Below, one piece after another: positions 1-8,803 of a stretch of 64,000 nt of DNA. The notes below the pieces were generated by a model. The model saw nothing but the letters and a program-made list of their open reading frames with translations. It did no database searches and was not told where the DNA came from. Source of the stretch: an uncultured Burkholderiaceae bacterium (lineage in GTDB: Bacteria; Pseudomonadota; Gammaproteobacteria; Burkholderiales; Burkholderiaceae); contig CALMPB010000326.1 of NCBI GenBank assembly GCA_937871985.1, positions 1-64,000 on the forward strand. The letters are read 5' to 3'. The translations under genes and the position numbers were made by a program. Positions within the stretch are counted from its first letter, which is position 1. Every line of letters starts with the position of its first letter.

Positions 1-146
1 CATTATGCGTATTTTATTGGGTATCTAACCGGGCCGGGAATCCTCCGATGGCTGCGGTGACCGACACTGCAACCAGTCTCACGCGGCGCTTCCCGCACGC
101 GCTCTTGATCGCGGCTCGGACTCTCATCCGCTCGCGCCATGCCTCG

Positions 147-1538
147 TCATGCTGAATTGCGGCCGCGCAATGCCGAACAGAAAATCCCCTTCGGATCGTA
201 GCGTTTTTTCAGGTCGAGCCAGGTTTCATAGGCGGGTCCGAAATGGGCCTTCCAATAGTCCGGCGACAAATCCTGCCCAAGAAAACCGGACAGATACCGT
301 TTACCGCCACGCGGCAGAAAACGCTCGTCCAGCATCTTGACGGCTTCCAGGCAGCCAGGCAGCAGCGCGGCAGGCACGCCGGGATTGAGAATCATGACGG
401 AAAAAAACTCCGGCTCCCCGGGTGTCGTGAAGAAGCCAGCCGGTCGCCTGTCGGTTATCGGCACCAGATGCACCACCGTCGCGTAATACAGGGGCAACGA
501 GTCCAGCAAGTCGTCCAGTTCCGCCAACATGGTGTCTTCAGGCACCAGGCATTCGTACCAAGGATGCTGCAGTTCCCACTGTCCCGTCGCCTTCATGGCT
601 TGGAAGCGGGAATTGTGGCGCAATAAGTACGTCTCTATGGTTTCGTCCTGGCAGTTCGAGACTTTCCAGGGCTTTATTTCGCTTTGCAGGTCGGCCAGTT
701 CCGGTGCATCGTTGACGTACTCGAAAGAAACCTGCATGGCGAACAGCCATTCCGCGAAGGGTTGGCGCCCGTTTGCCGTGGATCTGGTGCCTTGCAGCGC
801 GGGCGAGCAAACCGTCTCGATAAAATCGGCGCGGCGCTTGAAAACAGCAAGGTCCCGCAACCATTGCTCTTTGTCCAGATAGGCCAAAGAGTACGTGCGC
901 ACCTGTTTGCCCACCGGTCGCAACTCGACGGCGGCCTTGCTTATCACGCCGAAACTCCCCAGCCCGCCAAGGCAGGCATGAAACAACGGCGACTCGGCGC
1001 CGACGCGCTGGATTTCGCCGTTGGCCGTTATCACTTCCAGGGCCGTCACATGGGAGGCCGCAACGCCGTACCTGAACGACGCGGCCCCCACTCCCCCCAC
1101 GGAAATCGAGCCGCCAATCGACAGGTTGACGTTGTAAGGAGTGACATAAGGCACGCGCTGCTCGGGCAGCGTCGCCGCCAGCAAGTCGGACCAGCTTGCG
1201 TTGGCATCGACCCAAATGGATTCGCCTTCCCGTTCATGCACGGCGCGAAACTGGTCCATATGCAGGGTCAGGCCCTGCGCCACAGGCAGGGTTTGTCCGC
1301 ATTGGCTCAGGCCATGGGCCCGAACCGTCACCGGCAAGCCGTTTTCATGCGCGTAGGCAACGGCCTGTTGCAGCGCCTCGATGGTCGACGGAGAGAAAAC
1401 GGCGGCGGGCGTCGAATGCGCCAGCCCGCCAAAATCGCCGCTGAAAACGGCCAGCGTATGAGCATCGCCAAGCAGGGCCTGGCCGGTGCGCTGTTCGCAC
1501 CCGGCGATGTGCTGCGCATTCCATGATGTTTGCGACAT
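147..1538 (-). CDS. FAD-linked oxidase (FAD_binding_4 / PCMH type)
   Basis: 463-residue flavoprotein oxidase of the family that includes cytokinin dehydrogenase and berberine-bridge-type enzymes. The FAD-binding region runs from about residue 45 to 210. It contains the segment RAHGLS (residues 73-78), where family members often bind FAD covalently through His, then the glycine-rich stretch GGSISVGGVG and the GGLGSFGVI segment. No signal peptide is visible, so it is probably cytoplasmic. It is the last gene of the run autotransporter, kynurenine 3-monooxygenase, diiron-type protein, and starts 13 bp after the preceding stop with a weak GAGA ribosome site. The substrate is unknown. The linkage suggests oxidation of a small aromatic or indole/kynurenine-derived compound, which is inference. 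The family call is firm; the function is not. Confidence 0.85.
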   Translation of the reverse strand: MSQTSWNAQHIAGCEQRTGQALLGDAHTLAVFSGDFGGLAHSTPAAVFSPSTIEALQQAVAYAHENGLPVTVRAHGLSQCGQTLPVAQGLTLHMDQFRAVHEREGESIWVDANASWSDLLAATLPEQRVPYVTPYNVNLSIGGSISVGGVGAASFRYGVAASHVTALEVITANGEIQRVGAESPLFHACLGGLGSFGVISKAAVELRPVGKQVRTYSLAYLDKEQWLRDLAVFKRRADFIETVCSPALQGTRSTANGRQPFAEWLFAMQVSFEYVNDAPELADLQSEIKPWKVSNCQDETIETYLLRHNSRFQAMKATGQWELQHPWYECLVPEDTMLAELDDLLDSLPLYYATVVHLVPITDRRPAGFFTTPGEPEFFSVMILNPGVPAALLPGCLEAVKMLDERFLPRGGKRYLSGFLGQDLSPDYWKAHFGPAYETWLDLKKRYDPKGIFCSALRGRNSA

Positions 1539-1551
1539 TTCGGAAATCTCT

Positions 1552-2235
1552 TTATTGCGTCACGCCCTGCCGGTCGCAGGCAAGCATCAATCCATCGAAC
1601 ATACTGCCGAAAGCGCCATAACAGCGGTCGACCAGCCGCAGCGCATCTTCGCGGATATTCACCGGCAGAGGCTCGGCATAAAGCTTGCGCTCCATGTCGT
1701 CGTCGAACAAGGCATGCGCCAACTCCACCTTGAGGTGCGAGCTGGCAAAATATTTCAGATTCTGGTCCTCGCCGATTGCCTGCATCTGCTTGACTATCCT
1801 CTCGAAAAAAACATGGCCCGACGATTCCATGACCAGCAGCAAGACGATGTTCAGCCAATCGCTATCGCTTTTGTATACCTCCGCCATAATGGCATACGCC
1901 GGATCGCGCGCCCATCGGACCTCCCTGCCGAACAAGCCATTGAGATCCGCGCTGTTGGAATCCATGCTGCATATGTAATTCCTGTCGTGCAGGAACCATT
2001 GCTCGTGGCCGGCATCCTCCAGCCTGTGGTGGCGGGCGACCTTCTTCAGAACCGGGTCCGCTACCCGCTCTTCGTTCAGGCGCAAAATGTCCTGAAAGGC
2101 CATGACCCAGAAAGTCAGTCCCGGTACGAAAGCGCTGATTTCCCTCAAACTGCCCATCTGCTCCAGCATGCCGAAAAACGGGTGGTCATTGAATTCCCGC
2201 TGTTTGGAAGCTATGTAGTCCTGTACGATTTTCAT
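1552..2235 (-). CDS. heme-oxygenase-like diiron (HDO/TenA-fold) protein
   Basis: 227-residue all-helical protein. The start at 2235 is preceded by GGAG six bases upstream; a longer reading back to 2328 would run into the kmo coding region and has no such site. Candidate metal ligands are spaced as in heme-oxygenase-like diiron oxidases: E73 and H77 (EDAGHEQW), E137 and H141 (ESSGH), and H167-x3-E171-x2-H174. Known members of this superfamily oxidatively modify amino acids or fatty acids, for example in nitrile, azetidine or alkene formation; TenA/PqqC relatives share the fold. It lies 35 bp downstream of kmo and 13 bp upstream of an FAD oxidase, so a three-step oxidative pathway on a tryptophan or kynurenine derivative is plausible. 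Superfamily membership comes from the motif pattern only; substrate unknown. Confidence 0.7.
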   Translation of the reverse strand: MKIVQDYIASKQREFNDHPFFGMLEQMGSLREISAFVPGLTFWVMAFQDILRLNEERVADPVLKKVARHHRLEDAGHEQWFLHDRNYICSMDSNSADLNGLFGREVRWARDPAYAIMAEVYKSDSDWLNIVLLLVMESSGHVFFERIVKQMQAIGEDQNLKYFASSHLKVELAHALFDDDMERKLYAEPLPVNIREDALRLVDRCYGAFGSMFDGLMLACDRQGVTQ

Positions 2236-2270
2236 GAGTATCTCCAGAGTGTCAAGTGTTAAAGGTGGCG

Positions 2271-3647
2271 TCAAAGAAGCGCCAACTCCTTGTCGTATTC
2301 CTGCATCAGCGCGTCGACCCGCAACCAATCCACGTCCTCGATCCGGCCGGCCTGCCGGCAGATGCTGTCCAGAAGCTTGCTTTGCAGGCGGCCGTGAGCC
2401 AAAGCGACCGCATAGGGTGTGTTGCTGAACATCACCAGCACGTGTTTGGACACATAGCGCGTGGCATAGCGCCGCATCAGGTTCTGTTCCAGCTGTTTCT
2501 TCAAGTTGAAATGCTCGTCGAGAATGCCCGTCTGTATCTCGTGATAATTGGCCATGGACATTTCAGAGACCGCGTCGGTATCGGGTTTGCGCAAGCGATA
2601 GAACGCCGGCATGACCTGCCACCAGTCATCGTGATGGCGATCGAGCAATTCATTCAGGATGCGGCAATCCTCGAATCCGCTGTTCATGCCTTGCCCGAAA
2701 AACGGAATCAGCCCATGCGCCGCGTCCCCTATCAACAAGCACTGATCATCGTAGTACCAGGGCGAGGACTTCACGGTGCTCATGCGGCCGGTAGGATGGT
2801 CGAGGAAATCCCCCGCCACGTCAGGCATTGCGGGAAAAACATCGGGAAAGGCCTGTTCGAAGAACGCCCGGACACGCGGCTCGCTGTCCAGGTCGGCAAA
2901 ACTGTTTTGTCCATCCATGGGCAAAAACAGGGAGCCGGTCACCGAACTGTCCAGATTGGGATTGCCCAACAACAGGAAAGACGTCCTGGGCCAAAGATGC
3001 AGATGCTCACGGGCCAAGTGAGTCGACGCGGCGCCGGCTATCGTGATTTCCTTGTAGCCATGGGGGAAGAAGGTTCTGGACGCGCCGATCAGGCCTTGCC
3101 GCTGCAAGGAATCCCTGACCTGGGAAGCGGCCCCGTCCGCGCCGATCACATGTCGATAGGCATGCAGAAATTCGCTGCCGTCGCGCCGCCTGAAATGCGC
3201 GGTCTTTTTCGATACATCCAGGCTCAATAACGTCGTATCGAAATGCCAATGGACCGAGGGAAACTTTCCGGCCTCGTCCAGCAGCAATCTGTTCAAATCG
3301 TTGCGCTGAATGGCGTTGATGTGCTCGTCATGGGTACGGCCGAACGCCTGGTATTTTATCCGGCCATTTTCATCATGAATCGCACGGGCGCGCATCGGCA
3401 CCATCAGCTTTTCAAGCACGGACAGGATGCCGGCTTCAGCCAGGGCGGTGATGCCGCGGCACGACATGGCAAGATTGATGGAACGCCCGGTATCCGTACA
3501 GCCTGCCCGGCTGTCGGAACGGGATTCGAAAATATTTACCTCATAGCCTCGGCGCGCCAGATAGATGGCCGCCAGGCAGCCCACCAGCCCCGCGCCTATG
3601 ATGCTTACGTTTCGCATGCTGTTTACATTGACCGGACAGCCACCCAT
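2271..3647 (-). CDS. kmo: kynurenine 3-monooxygenase
   Basis: 458-residue class A flavin monooxygenase that hydroxylates kynurenine to 3-hydroxykynurenine using NADPH and O2. The N-terminal FAD-binding motif is GAGLVG (residues 18-23). The second flavin motif GDAAHGLIPFFGQGMNSGF is characteristic of KMO. The first ATG is 3 bp after the autotransporter stop and has GGAG about 11 bases upstream; an internal ATG at 3617 would give 448 residues and has no better ribosome site. No kynureninase, 3-hydroxyanthranilate dioxygenase or tryptophan dioxygenase lies nearby. The gene therefore does not sit in an ordinary tryptophan-degradation operon and may feed the neighbouring diiron protein and FAD oxidase. 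Confidence 0.92.
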   Translation of the reverse strand: MGGCPVNVNSMRNVSIIGAGLVGCLAAIYLARRGYEVNIFESRSDSRAGCTDTGRSINLAMSCRGITALAEAGILSVLEKLMVPMRARAIHDENGRIKYQAFGRTHDEHINAIQRNDLNRLLLDEAGKFPSVHWHFDTTLLSLDVSKKTAHFRRRDGSEFLHAYRHVIGADGAASQVRDSLQRQGLIGASRTFFPHGYKEITIAGAASTHLAREHLHLWPRTSFLLLGNPNLDSSVTGSLFLPMDGQNSFADLDSEPRVRAFFEQAFPDVFPAMPDVAGDFLDHPTGRMSTVKSSPWYYDDQCLLIGDAAHGLIPFFGQGMNSGFEDCRILNELLDRHHDDWWQVMPAFYRLRKPDTDAVSEMSMANYHEIQTGILDEHFNLKKQLEQNLMRRYATRYVSKHVLVMFSNTPYAVALAHGRLQSKLLDSICRQAGRIEDVDWLRVDALMQEYDKELALL

Positions 3648-3650
3648 GCC

Positions 3651-5966
3651 TCAGAAGCTCCAGATCGCTTTGATCGACGCCACCTGATTCAGGTAGCCGC
3701 TGCGAACCTCTGCGTCGTAACGCAGCGACACATCGACACCACCCCGTCCGCTCAGGTACGCATAGCCCACGCCACCCCTGAGAATCCACGGAGACTGGCC
3801 TATGCCGGCGGCCGTGAAACTCTGCGTCGGCGTCCCGGCATACGCGGCGGTGATGTCGCCCTGGTCGTTGATGGTGTCGTACCCCACGCCTATACCGGCG
3901 TCGATCCGCGAGTGCTCCCCCCACAGATGGATGTAGCGGCCGTCCACTCCCACTACCAGCGCCCTGCTGGTCTGGGCGCCGACATCCAGGTCGAGCGCGC
4001 CGGCGCCCGTCTCGGTGTAGGCCTGGCTCCGCAGCTGGGTGTAGTCGACGCGCAGCGCTGGTACCAACGCATTGCGCTCATCGAACACAATGGCCCTGGA
4101 CAGGCTGGTGCCGGCGTGGATGCTCCAGGTGCCGTAGTCGCCATGGGCGACCCGGTTCAGACTGCCGAAACTGAGATCGCGGCGGCTGCTGCTGTCATTC
4201 CAGCCGGCATCGAGCTGAAAGCTCAGGTCCAGGCCATTGAGCGGCCGGCTGCCATAGACAGCCAGCACATTCGAGTCGATCCTGGCCGAGCTGTCCGTAC
4301 CGGACAGCGCCGTATTGCCATTGACGCGCGTGTCGGCATAGGCATAAGCAAGGCCCAGCCGCATCGTTCCCAGTTCACCCTCCACGCCTGCGGCCAGCCC
4401 GCCGGTGGAGGCAGAAAAGCCGGCTGCGCCGCTCTGGTCGTCCTGATCGGCACGGGAGCCGAAAGGACTGATCCAGATGTGCTTGTCGGCGGCCGCAGCG
4501 CCGCTGAAAGTGCCCGCGGCACCAGGTGCATAGCGGCTGGCAAATAGCCGATTGACAGTGGACAGCATCCCCATGATAGCGGCCGCCCCGGAATTCAGCG
4601 GCAGGGTCTGATCGGCGGCGCGGGCCACGCTGCGCTCGTCGGGCAATTGCCCGAATGCCGTGACGACGGCCGCCATGTCTCCGGTGGGCGAGCCTTGCAC
4701 TTGCGTATCCAGTACACGCGCGGCGCCGTACGCCGGCCTCAAATGATAGGCCTTGACGGCGCGGTACACCGTCGTACCGGTACTGCCGGGACTGGAATCG
4801 GGGCTGGTGTCGGCCGAGCTGGAACCGCCGGAGCCCGTGTCAGTACCGCTGGAGCCGGAATCGGAGCCGCTGGCCTGGACTTCCAGGTCGACCGAACTGC
4901 CGTTCTTGACGGCGGTAAAGTCGAACAGCGCGGAATTGTCGGTGACGCTGAAAGTCGTGGCATTCAAAGTGCCGGCAGTGACGACGCCACTGAGAACCTG
5001 GTGGTTGCCCAGCGTGTTGGCGCCGGCGACATCGACAGCCAGTCTGGCTCCGGCGGTGAAGGTGGCCGTGTCGGCGACAACCAGTTTGCCGTAGTGCGTA
5101 GCACTGGAGGCGCCGATGCCCAGCGTCTGGCTGGCGCCCTGAGTGTAGCTGCTCAGGGCCAATGTGCCGTCGGCAACGGTGGTGTTGCCCGACCAGGTGT
5201 TGCTGCCCGCCAGCGTCAGGGTTCCCGTGCCCAGTTTGTTCAGACTGCCGGCGCCGGTGAAGATGCCGGCGGTCGGGACGCGGACGTCATAGCCCTGCGT
5301 GTCGACGAAGGCGCCGCCGGCACCGATGGCGGCGGCGCCAGCCTGGAACCCCTGCATAAAATCGGACTGATTGCCCGTGGCGCGTAGGATGCCGCCGTTG
5401 AAGTTGACGACCACCGGGATCCCCGACGTCGTCAGTCCACCGGTTTCCAGCACTCCGCGCGCCGCCGCGGAGCCTTCGAGATTGAGGGTGCCGGCCCCAC
5501 CCGAGCTGGTTATTTGCACAGAGCCGGCTTGCACGACGGCGCCGTTGCCAACGGTCAGCGTGCCGGATTCGAAGACCCCGATTTGCATATAGGCCCCCGT
5601 CAAGGCCGAACCCACACCATCGACGGTCGCCACGCCACTGCCGCCCAAGTCACCGACGACAATGACGCCGTTGGAAACCACGACGCCGCCGTTCTGGATG
5701 GCCAGCGTGCCGGCACCGTTGAAGCCGACGACGAGGGTATCTATGGACCACGGACTTGCCTGACTGCCAGACGCGACCAACGTCCCGTGGTCATACACCT
5801 TGCCGGTAGTCGTGACAGTCTGCGCCCATGCCGACGACATCGACGCCAGGCCTGCGGCCAGAGCGACCCCCTTGCCAGCCGCCCAGCCCCGTGTCCGCGC
5901 CGATTTCGCCGCCGCGCGCCATGCGCTTGGCCTGTGCCTGAAAACAGCGTCGTCACTGCGACTCAT
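3651..5966 (-). CDS. autotransporter (type Va secretion) with beta-strand repeats
   Basis: 771-residue outer-membrane autotransporter. It has a long N-terminal signal region (about residues 1-48, ending near SSAWA). The passenger is Gly/Ala/Ser/Thr-rich with repeated TLTLAGSNTWSGNTTV-type autotransporter-associated beta-strand units. A Ser/Gly/Asp-rich spacer lies around residues 370-400, and the C-terminal beta-barrel of about 280 residues ends in Phe (IWSF), as needed for barrel assembly. No protease triad or RGD motif is evident, so adhesion or aggregation is more likely than proteolysis; this is inference. The ATG follows GAGAGGAG. It is the first gene of a minus-strand run reaching the FAD oxidase and is divergent from a two-component system that is its likely regulator. 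Confidence 0.92.
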   Translation of the reverse strand: MSRSDDAVFRHRPSAWRAAAKSARTRGWAAGKGVALAAGLASMSSAWAQTVTTTGKVYDHGTLVASGSQASPWSIDTLVVGFNGAGTLAIQNGGVVVSNGVIVVGDLGGSGVATVDGVGSALTGAYMQIGVFESGTLTVGNGAVVQAGSVQITSSGGAGTLNLEGSAAARGVLETGGLTTSGIPVVVNFNGGILRATGNQSDFMQGFQAGAAAIGAGGAFVDTQGYDVRVPTAGIFTGAGSLNKLGTGTLTLAGSNTWSGNTTVADGTLALSSYTQGASQTLGIGASSATHYGKLVVADTATFTAGARLAVDVAGANTLGNHQVLSGVVTAGTLNATTFSVTDNSALFDFTAVKNGSSVDLEVQASGSDSGSSGTDTGSGGSSSADTSPDSSPGSTGTTVYRAVKAYHLRPAYGAARVLDTQVQGSPTGDMAAVVTAFGQLPDERSVARAADQTLPLNSGAAAIMGMLSTVNRLFASRYAPGAAGTFSGAAAADKHIWISPFGSRADQDDQSGAAGFSASTGGLAAGVEGELGTMRLGLAYAYADTRVNGNTALSGTDSSARIDSNVLAVYGSRPLNGLDLSFQLDAGWNDSSSRRDLSFGSLNRVAHGDYGTWSIHAGTSLSRAIVFDERNALVPALRVDYTQLRSQAYTETGAGALDLDVGAQTSRALVVGVDGRYIHLWGEHSRIDAGIGVGYDTINDQGDITAAYAGTPTQSFTAAGIGQSPWILRGGVGYAYLSGRGGVDVSLRYDAEVRSGYLNQVASIKAIWSF

Positions 5967-6020
5967 GTGTGCTCCTCTCCGAGTTTCCGGCGCGCAAACA
6001 GCCAGGACGTTTTTTCTAAT

Positions 6021-6070
6021 CGAGAAAAGTTACCAAACGTTTTTCGAGAAACCCTACAGAACCCTACAGA
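6021..6070. promoter_or_regulatory. repeat-containing intergenic control region between autotransporter and sensor kinase
   Basis: The 184-bp divergent intergenic region holds a perfect tandem repeat of ACCCTACAGA at 6051-6060 and 6061-6070. It also holds two copies of CGAGAAA, at 6021-6027 and 6045-6051. Direct repeats at about 10-bp spacing are typical of OmpR-family regulator sites, and an OmpR-family regulator is encoded two genes away. Binding is inferred, not shown. No convincing sigma-70 hexamer pair was found. Confidence 0.45.
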
Positions 6071-6150
6071 ATCGACGCGTCATGAAAAACCAGACGCTGG
6101 ATCTCGATTTTTGATTATGATGGCCGTCCGAGCATGCCACTATCGATCGC

Positions 6151-8052
6151 ATGGACACCTACGCACTACGCCGCTGCATATGGGCGATTATTTTCATTGT
6201 CGGCGCAAATTTCGGCGTGTCCGCCTACGCCAATGACGTCAAAGAGACCGGCTTCGGCGATCTCTCGGTGCTGGTCGATCCGCAAGGCAGGGAAACCATC
6301 GAAACCGTGAGCCAGCCAGCCCGGGCGCATGACTTCAAGCCGGCCCCCTACGGATTTTCCGCGGGCTACACCCGCAAGGTGCACTGGCTGCGATTCAAGC
6401 TCTTTGCGCCGCCGCTGGATGCGGACGGCGGACGCCGTCTCTATGTCGAGTTCTACCCGCCCTATCTGGACGATTTGCAGGTATTCACGCCCCGCCCCGA
6501 TGGACACGGGTTCAACCGCCAGGTTCATGGCGACCTGCAGGCGTTCTCCGGCCGCTCGGTGCACCATCGCGCTTTCGTGCAAAAGGTGGACTTTCCCGAC
6601 GACAGGCCTTTGATCGTCTATGCGCGCCTGCAGACGACGAGCAGCTCGGTAGTCAGCATAAAGGCCTTGACGCCCAGTCAATTCCTCGGCCACGCCACCA
6701 CCGAGTACGCCCTGCTGGGGCTGTTCTTCGGTTTGCTGCTGGTGGGTCTATTGGCCAACATTAAATACGCATTCGGCGGTGATCCGCTGCAACGCGCCTT
6801 CCTGATTCATCTGACGGCGGCCATGTACATGCTCCTCGGCGTCAATGGCCTGCTCACCGAATACCTGTTCCCCGATTCCCCGCTGTGGGCGGACCGCAGC
6901 ACGTCGATCGGCGCAATACTTATCGTGGCGTCGGCCACGTATTTCTACGGCAAAATCCTGGACATGAAACAGGCCGCCCCCTGGATGCGGGCCATTTATC
7001 GCGTCGTACTCTGGCTGGGAATCCTGTTCCTGCCCGCGCCGTTCCTCGGCGTCTACCCCGAGACACAGCGCATACTGATACTGGGCGCAGTCCTGGTCGT
7101 TCTGGCCGGCATGTGGCGCGCCATTCAACTGTATCGGCAAAGAACAACGTGGGGAAGCCTGCATATTCTGCTGGCCTTGGCGTGCAGCCTGCTGGGGGCC
7201 TCGGCCACCACCTTGACGCTTCTGGGCGTGCTGCCCGGCCAGTTCTGGCTGATCAACAGCTACACCCTGAGCATATTGGGCACGCTAGCGGCTTTGCAGG
7301 CCTATTTCATATTGCGCGGACGCTTGAGCGAGGCCCGCCTGGCCGAGGCGCGCATGGAAGCGGGCCGCAGCGCCGCGGTACTGGAAACCGAACGCGCATC
7401 GAAAGAAGCCCAAAGCCGTTTTCTCGCCATGCTTACGCACGAACTGAAAACGCCTCTGTCGGCACTGCGGCTGTGTCTGGGCCAGATCGCCAAACCGGGC
7501 AGCTTGCGCAAGCACGCGGAAAATGCCGTCGAACAGATCGATTCGATTATCGACCGATGCGACCTGGCATGCCGCTTCGACGACGGCAGGCTGGAAGTCG
7601 CAAAAGAGCCCTGCTGCCTTCATGACCTGGTCGCCGGCCTGATCGTCAAGCGCACGGACGGCGGACGCATCGTGCTGGACGTTCCGCAGGATCCGCCCGT
7701 GCGGCTGGTGACAGACCCGGTTCTCCTAAAAACAATACTGGACAACCTCACCGACAATGCCTTGAAATATTCGCCGGCGCAGGCCTTCATCAATCTGTCG
7801 GCATCGCCCCATGAAAAGGACGGACGCGACGGCGTTCGCATTTGTGTGGAAAACCCGGTTTCCAGTCCAGCGATGCGCCCCGACCCGACACGCGTATTCA
7901 CCAAGTATTACCGCGCGCCGGAGGCAAAGCGCAGCACGGGCTCGGGGCTGGGCCTGTACATCGTGCGGGGATTGAGCACGATGCTGGGTGGTGAAACCCG
8001 TTATGTTCCCGATCAACCCAACGTGGTGTTCGAAATATGGATTCCAACCTGA
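6151..8052 (+). CDS. 7TM-DISM sensor histidine kinase
   Basis: 633-residue inner-membrane sensor kinase. It has an N-terminal signal/anchor and a periplasmic 7TMR-DISMED2-type beta domain (about residues 40-175), which often binds carbohydrates or other small ligands. About seven membrane helices follow (about 180-400), then a HisKA domain with phospho-acceptor H430 in THELKTPLS and an HATPase domain with N-box DNLTDNALKYS (about 531-541) and G-box GSGLGLYIV. The start has no clear Shine-Dalgarno. Its end overlaps the start of the response regulator gene by 16 bp, so the two are translationally coupled. It is divergent from the autotransporter gene, which points to control of that operon. Confidence 0.92.
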   Translation: MDTYALRRCIWAIIFIVGANFGVSAYANDVKETGFGDLSVLVDPQGRETIETVSQPARAHDFKPAPYGFSAGYTRKVHWLRFKLFAPPLDADGGRRLYVEFYPPYLDDLQVFTPRPDGHGFNRQVHGDLQAFSGRSVHHRAFVQKVDFPDDRPLIVYARLQTTSSSVVSIKALTPSQFLGHATTEYALLGLFFGLLLVGLLANIKYAFGGDPLQRAFLIHLTAAMYMLLGVNGLLTEYLFPDSPLWADRSTSIGAILIVASATYFYGKILDMKQAAPWMRAIYRVVLWLGILFLPAPFLGVYPETQRILILGAVLVVLAGMWRAIQLYRQRTTWGSLHILLALACSLLGASATTLTLLGVLPGQFWLINSYTLSILGTLAALQAYFILRGRLSEARLAEARMEAGRSAAVLETERASKEAQSRFLAMLTHELKTPLSALRLCLGQIAKPGSLRKHAENAVEQIDSIIDRCDLACRFDDGRLEVAKEPCCLHDLVAGLIVKRTDGGRIVLDVPQDPPVRLVTDPVLLKTILDNLTDNALKYSPAQAFINLSASPHEKDGRDGVRICVENPVSSPAMRPDPTRVFTKYYRAPEAKRSTGSGLGLYIVRGLSTMLGGETRYVPDQPNVVFEIWIPT

Positions 8053-8735
8053 AAATCCTGGTCATCGAAGACCACGACGTCCTGCGGGAAGTCGTGGTCG
8101 AAACGCTCACCAATCAAGGCCATAGGGTTGCCGGAGCGGAAAGCGCGGAAGCGGTCGAGTCCCTGATCATGATCGACGACTACGACATCATCGTGCTCGA
8201 CCTGCAATTACCCGGCGAAAACGGCCTGAGCTTTGCACTAAGGCTGCGCCGGACAAAGCCCAACATCGGAATCGTCATGATGACGGCCAGGGGGCTGACG
8301 CAAGACAAATGCGCGGGCTACGAAAGCGGAGCGGACATCTATTTGACCAAGCCGGTGCAGCCGGAAGAGCTTTGCGCCGCGATATCCGCGGTCGGCCGGC
8401 GAGTCAGGGGTCCGGTTCCCTCCTCGCGTCCCTGCCTGGACATGCGGCGCATGGTGCTGACCGATGCCGACGGGCTGGAAATACCGCTGTCGAGCCAGGA
8501 GTCGCACATGCTGTCGGCGCTGATGCTCGCGCCGGGGCAACGGCTGGAAAACTGGCAACTGATGGAGTTGCTCGGGAAGTCTTTGGAAGACTACACCAAG
8601 GCGGCGCTTGAACTGCACATTGTCAGGCTGCGCAAAAAGCTGGGTCAGATCGGCGGTGCCTCCGCAGGTTCGCCGTCGATTCAGGCCGTACGCGGCTGGG
8701 GCTATCAATTGTGCATTCAGTTGGTACTGTGCTAG
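8037..8735 (+). CDS. OmpR-family response regulator
   Basis: 232-residue two-component regulator. The receiver domain occupies residues 1-120 with phospho-acceptor D55 (VLDLQLPG) and the conserved K105 (TKPV). A winged-helix Trans_reg_C domain follows, ending in the typical VRGWGYQL strand. The wing/recognition region (LELHIVRLRKKLG) is normal for the family. It overlaps the kinase gene by 16 bp. The obvious candidate target is the divergent promoter region with the ACCCTACAGA tandem repeat. Confidence 0.93.
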   Translation: MDSNLKILVIEDHDVLREVVVETLTNQGHRVAGAESAEAVESLIMIDDYDIIVLDLQLPGENGLSFALRLRRTKPNIGIVMMTARGLTQDKCAGYESGADIYLTKPVQPEELCAAISAVGRRVRGPVPSSRPCLDMRRMVLTDADGLEIPLSSQESHMLSALMLAPGQRLENWQLMELLGKSLEDYTKAALELHIVRLRKKLGQIGGASAGSPSIQAVRGWGYQLCIQLVLC

Positions 8736-8741
8736 CGCCGG

Positions 8742-8757
8742 CTTGGCCCATGCCAAG
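8742..8757. terminator. hairpin between convergent genes
   Basis: CTTGGC-CCAT-GCCAAG forms a perfect 6-bp stem just after the response regulator stop. Only a short A-rich run and no long T tract follows, so termination is possible but weak. The neighbouring minus-strand gene ends at 8804. Confidence 0.4.
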
Positions 8758-8803
8758 AAATTGAAGGACAGCTCCAGCTTGGCGCAGGCACCCGGCTGTC
8801 GCC

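Noticed and set aside
1..146. Possible minus-strand start codon at the left edge (cat at 1-3)
   Set aside because: No ribosome site or coding evidence is available because the window ends there; the rest of the 146 bp shows no gene.
684..1526. Long plus-strand open frame of 280 codons
   Set aside because: It is antisense to the FAD oxidase, is rich in Arg/Gln/Gly as GC-driven shadow frames are, and has no recognisable motif.
3243..4547. Plus-strand open frame of 434 codons
   Set aside because: Antisense to the autotransporter barrel and the kmo 5' end; no domain and typical shadow composition.
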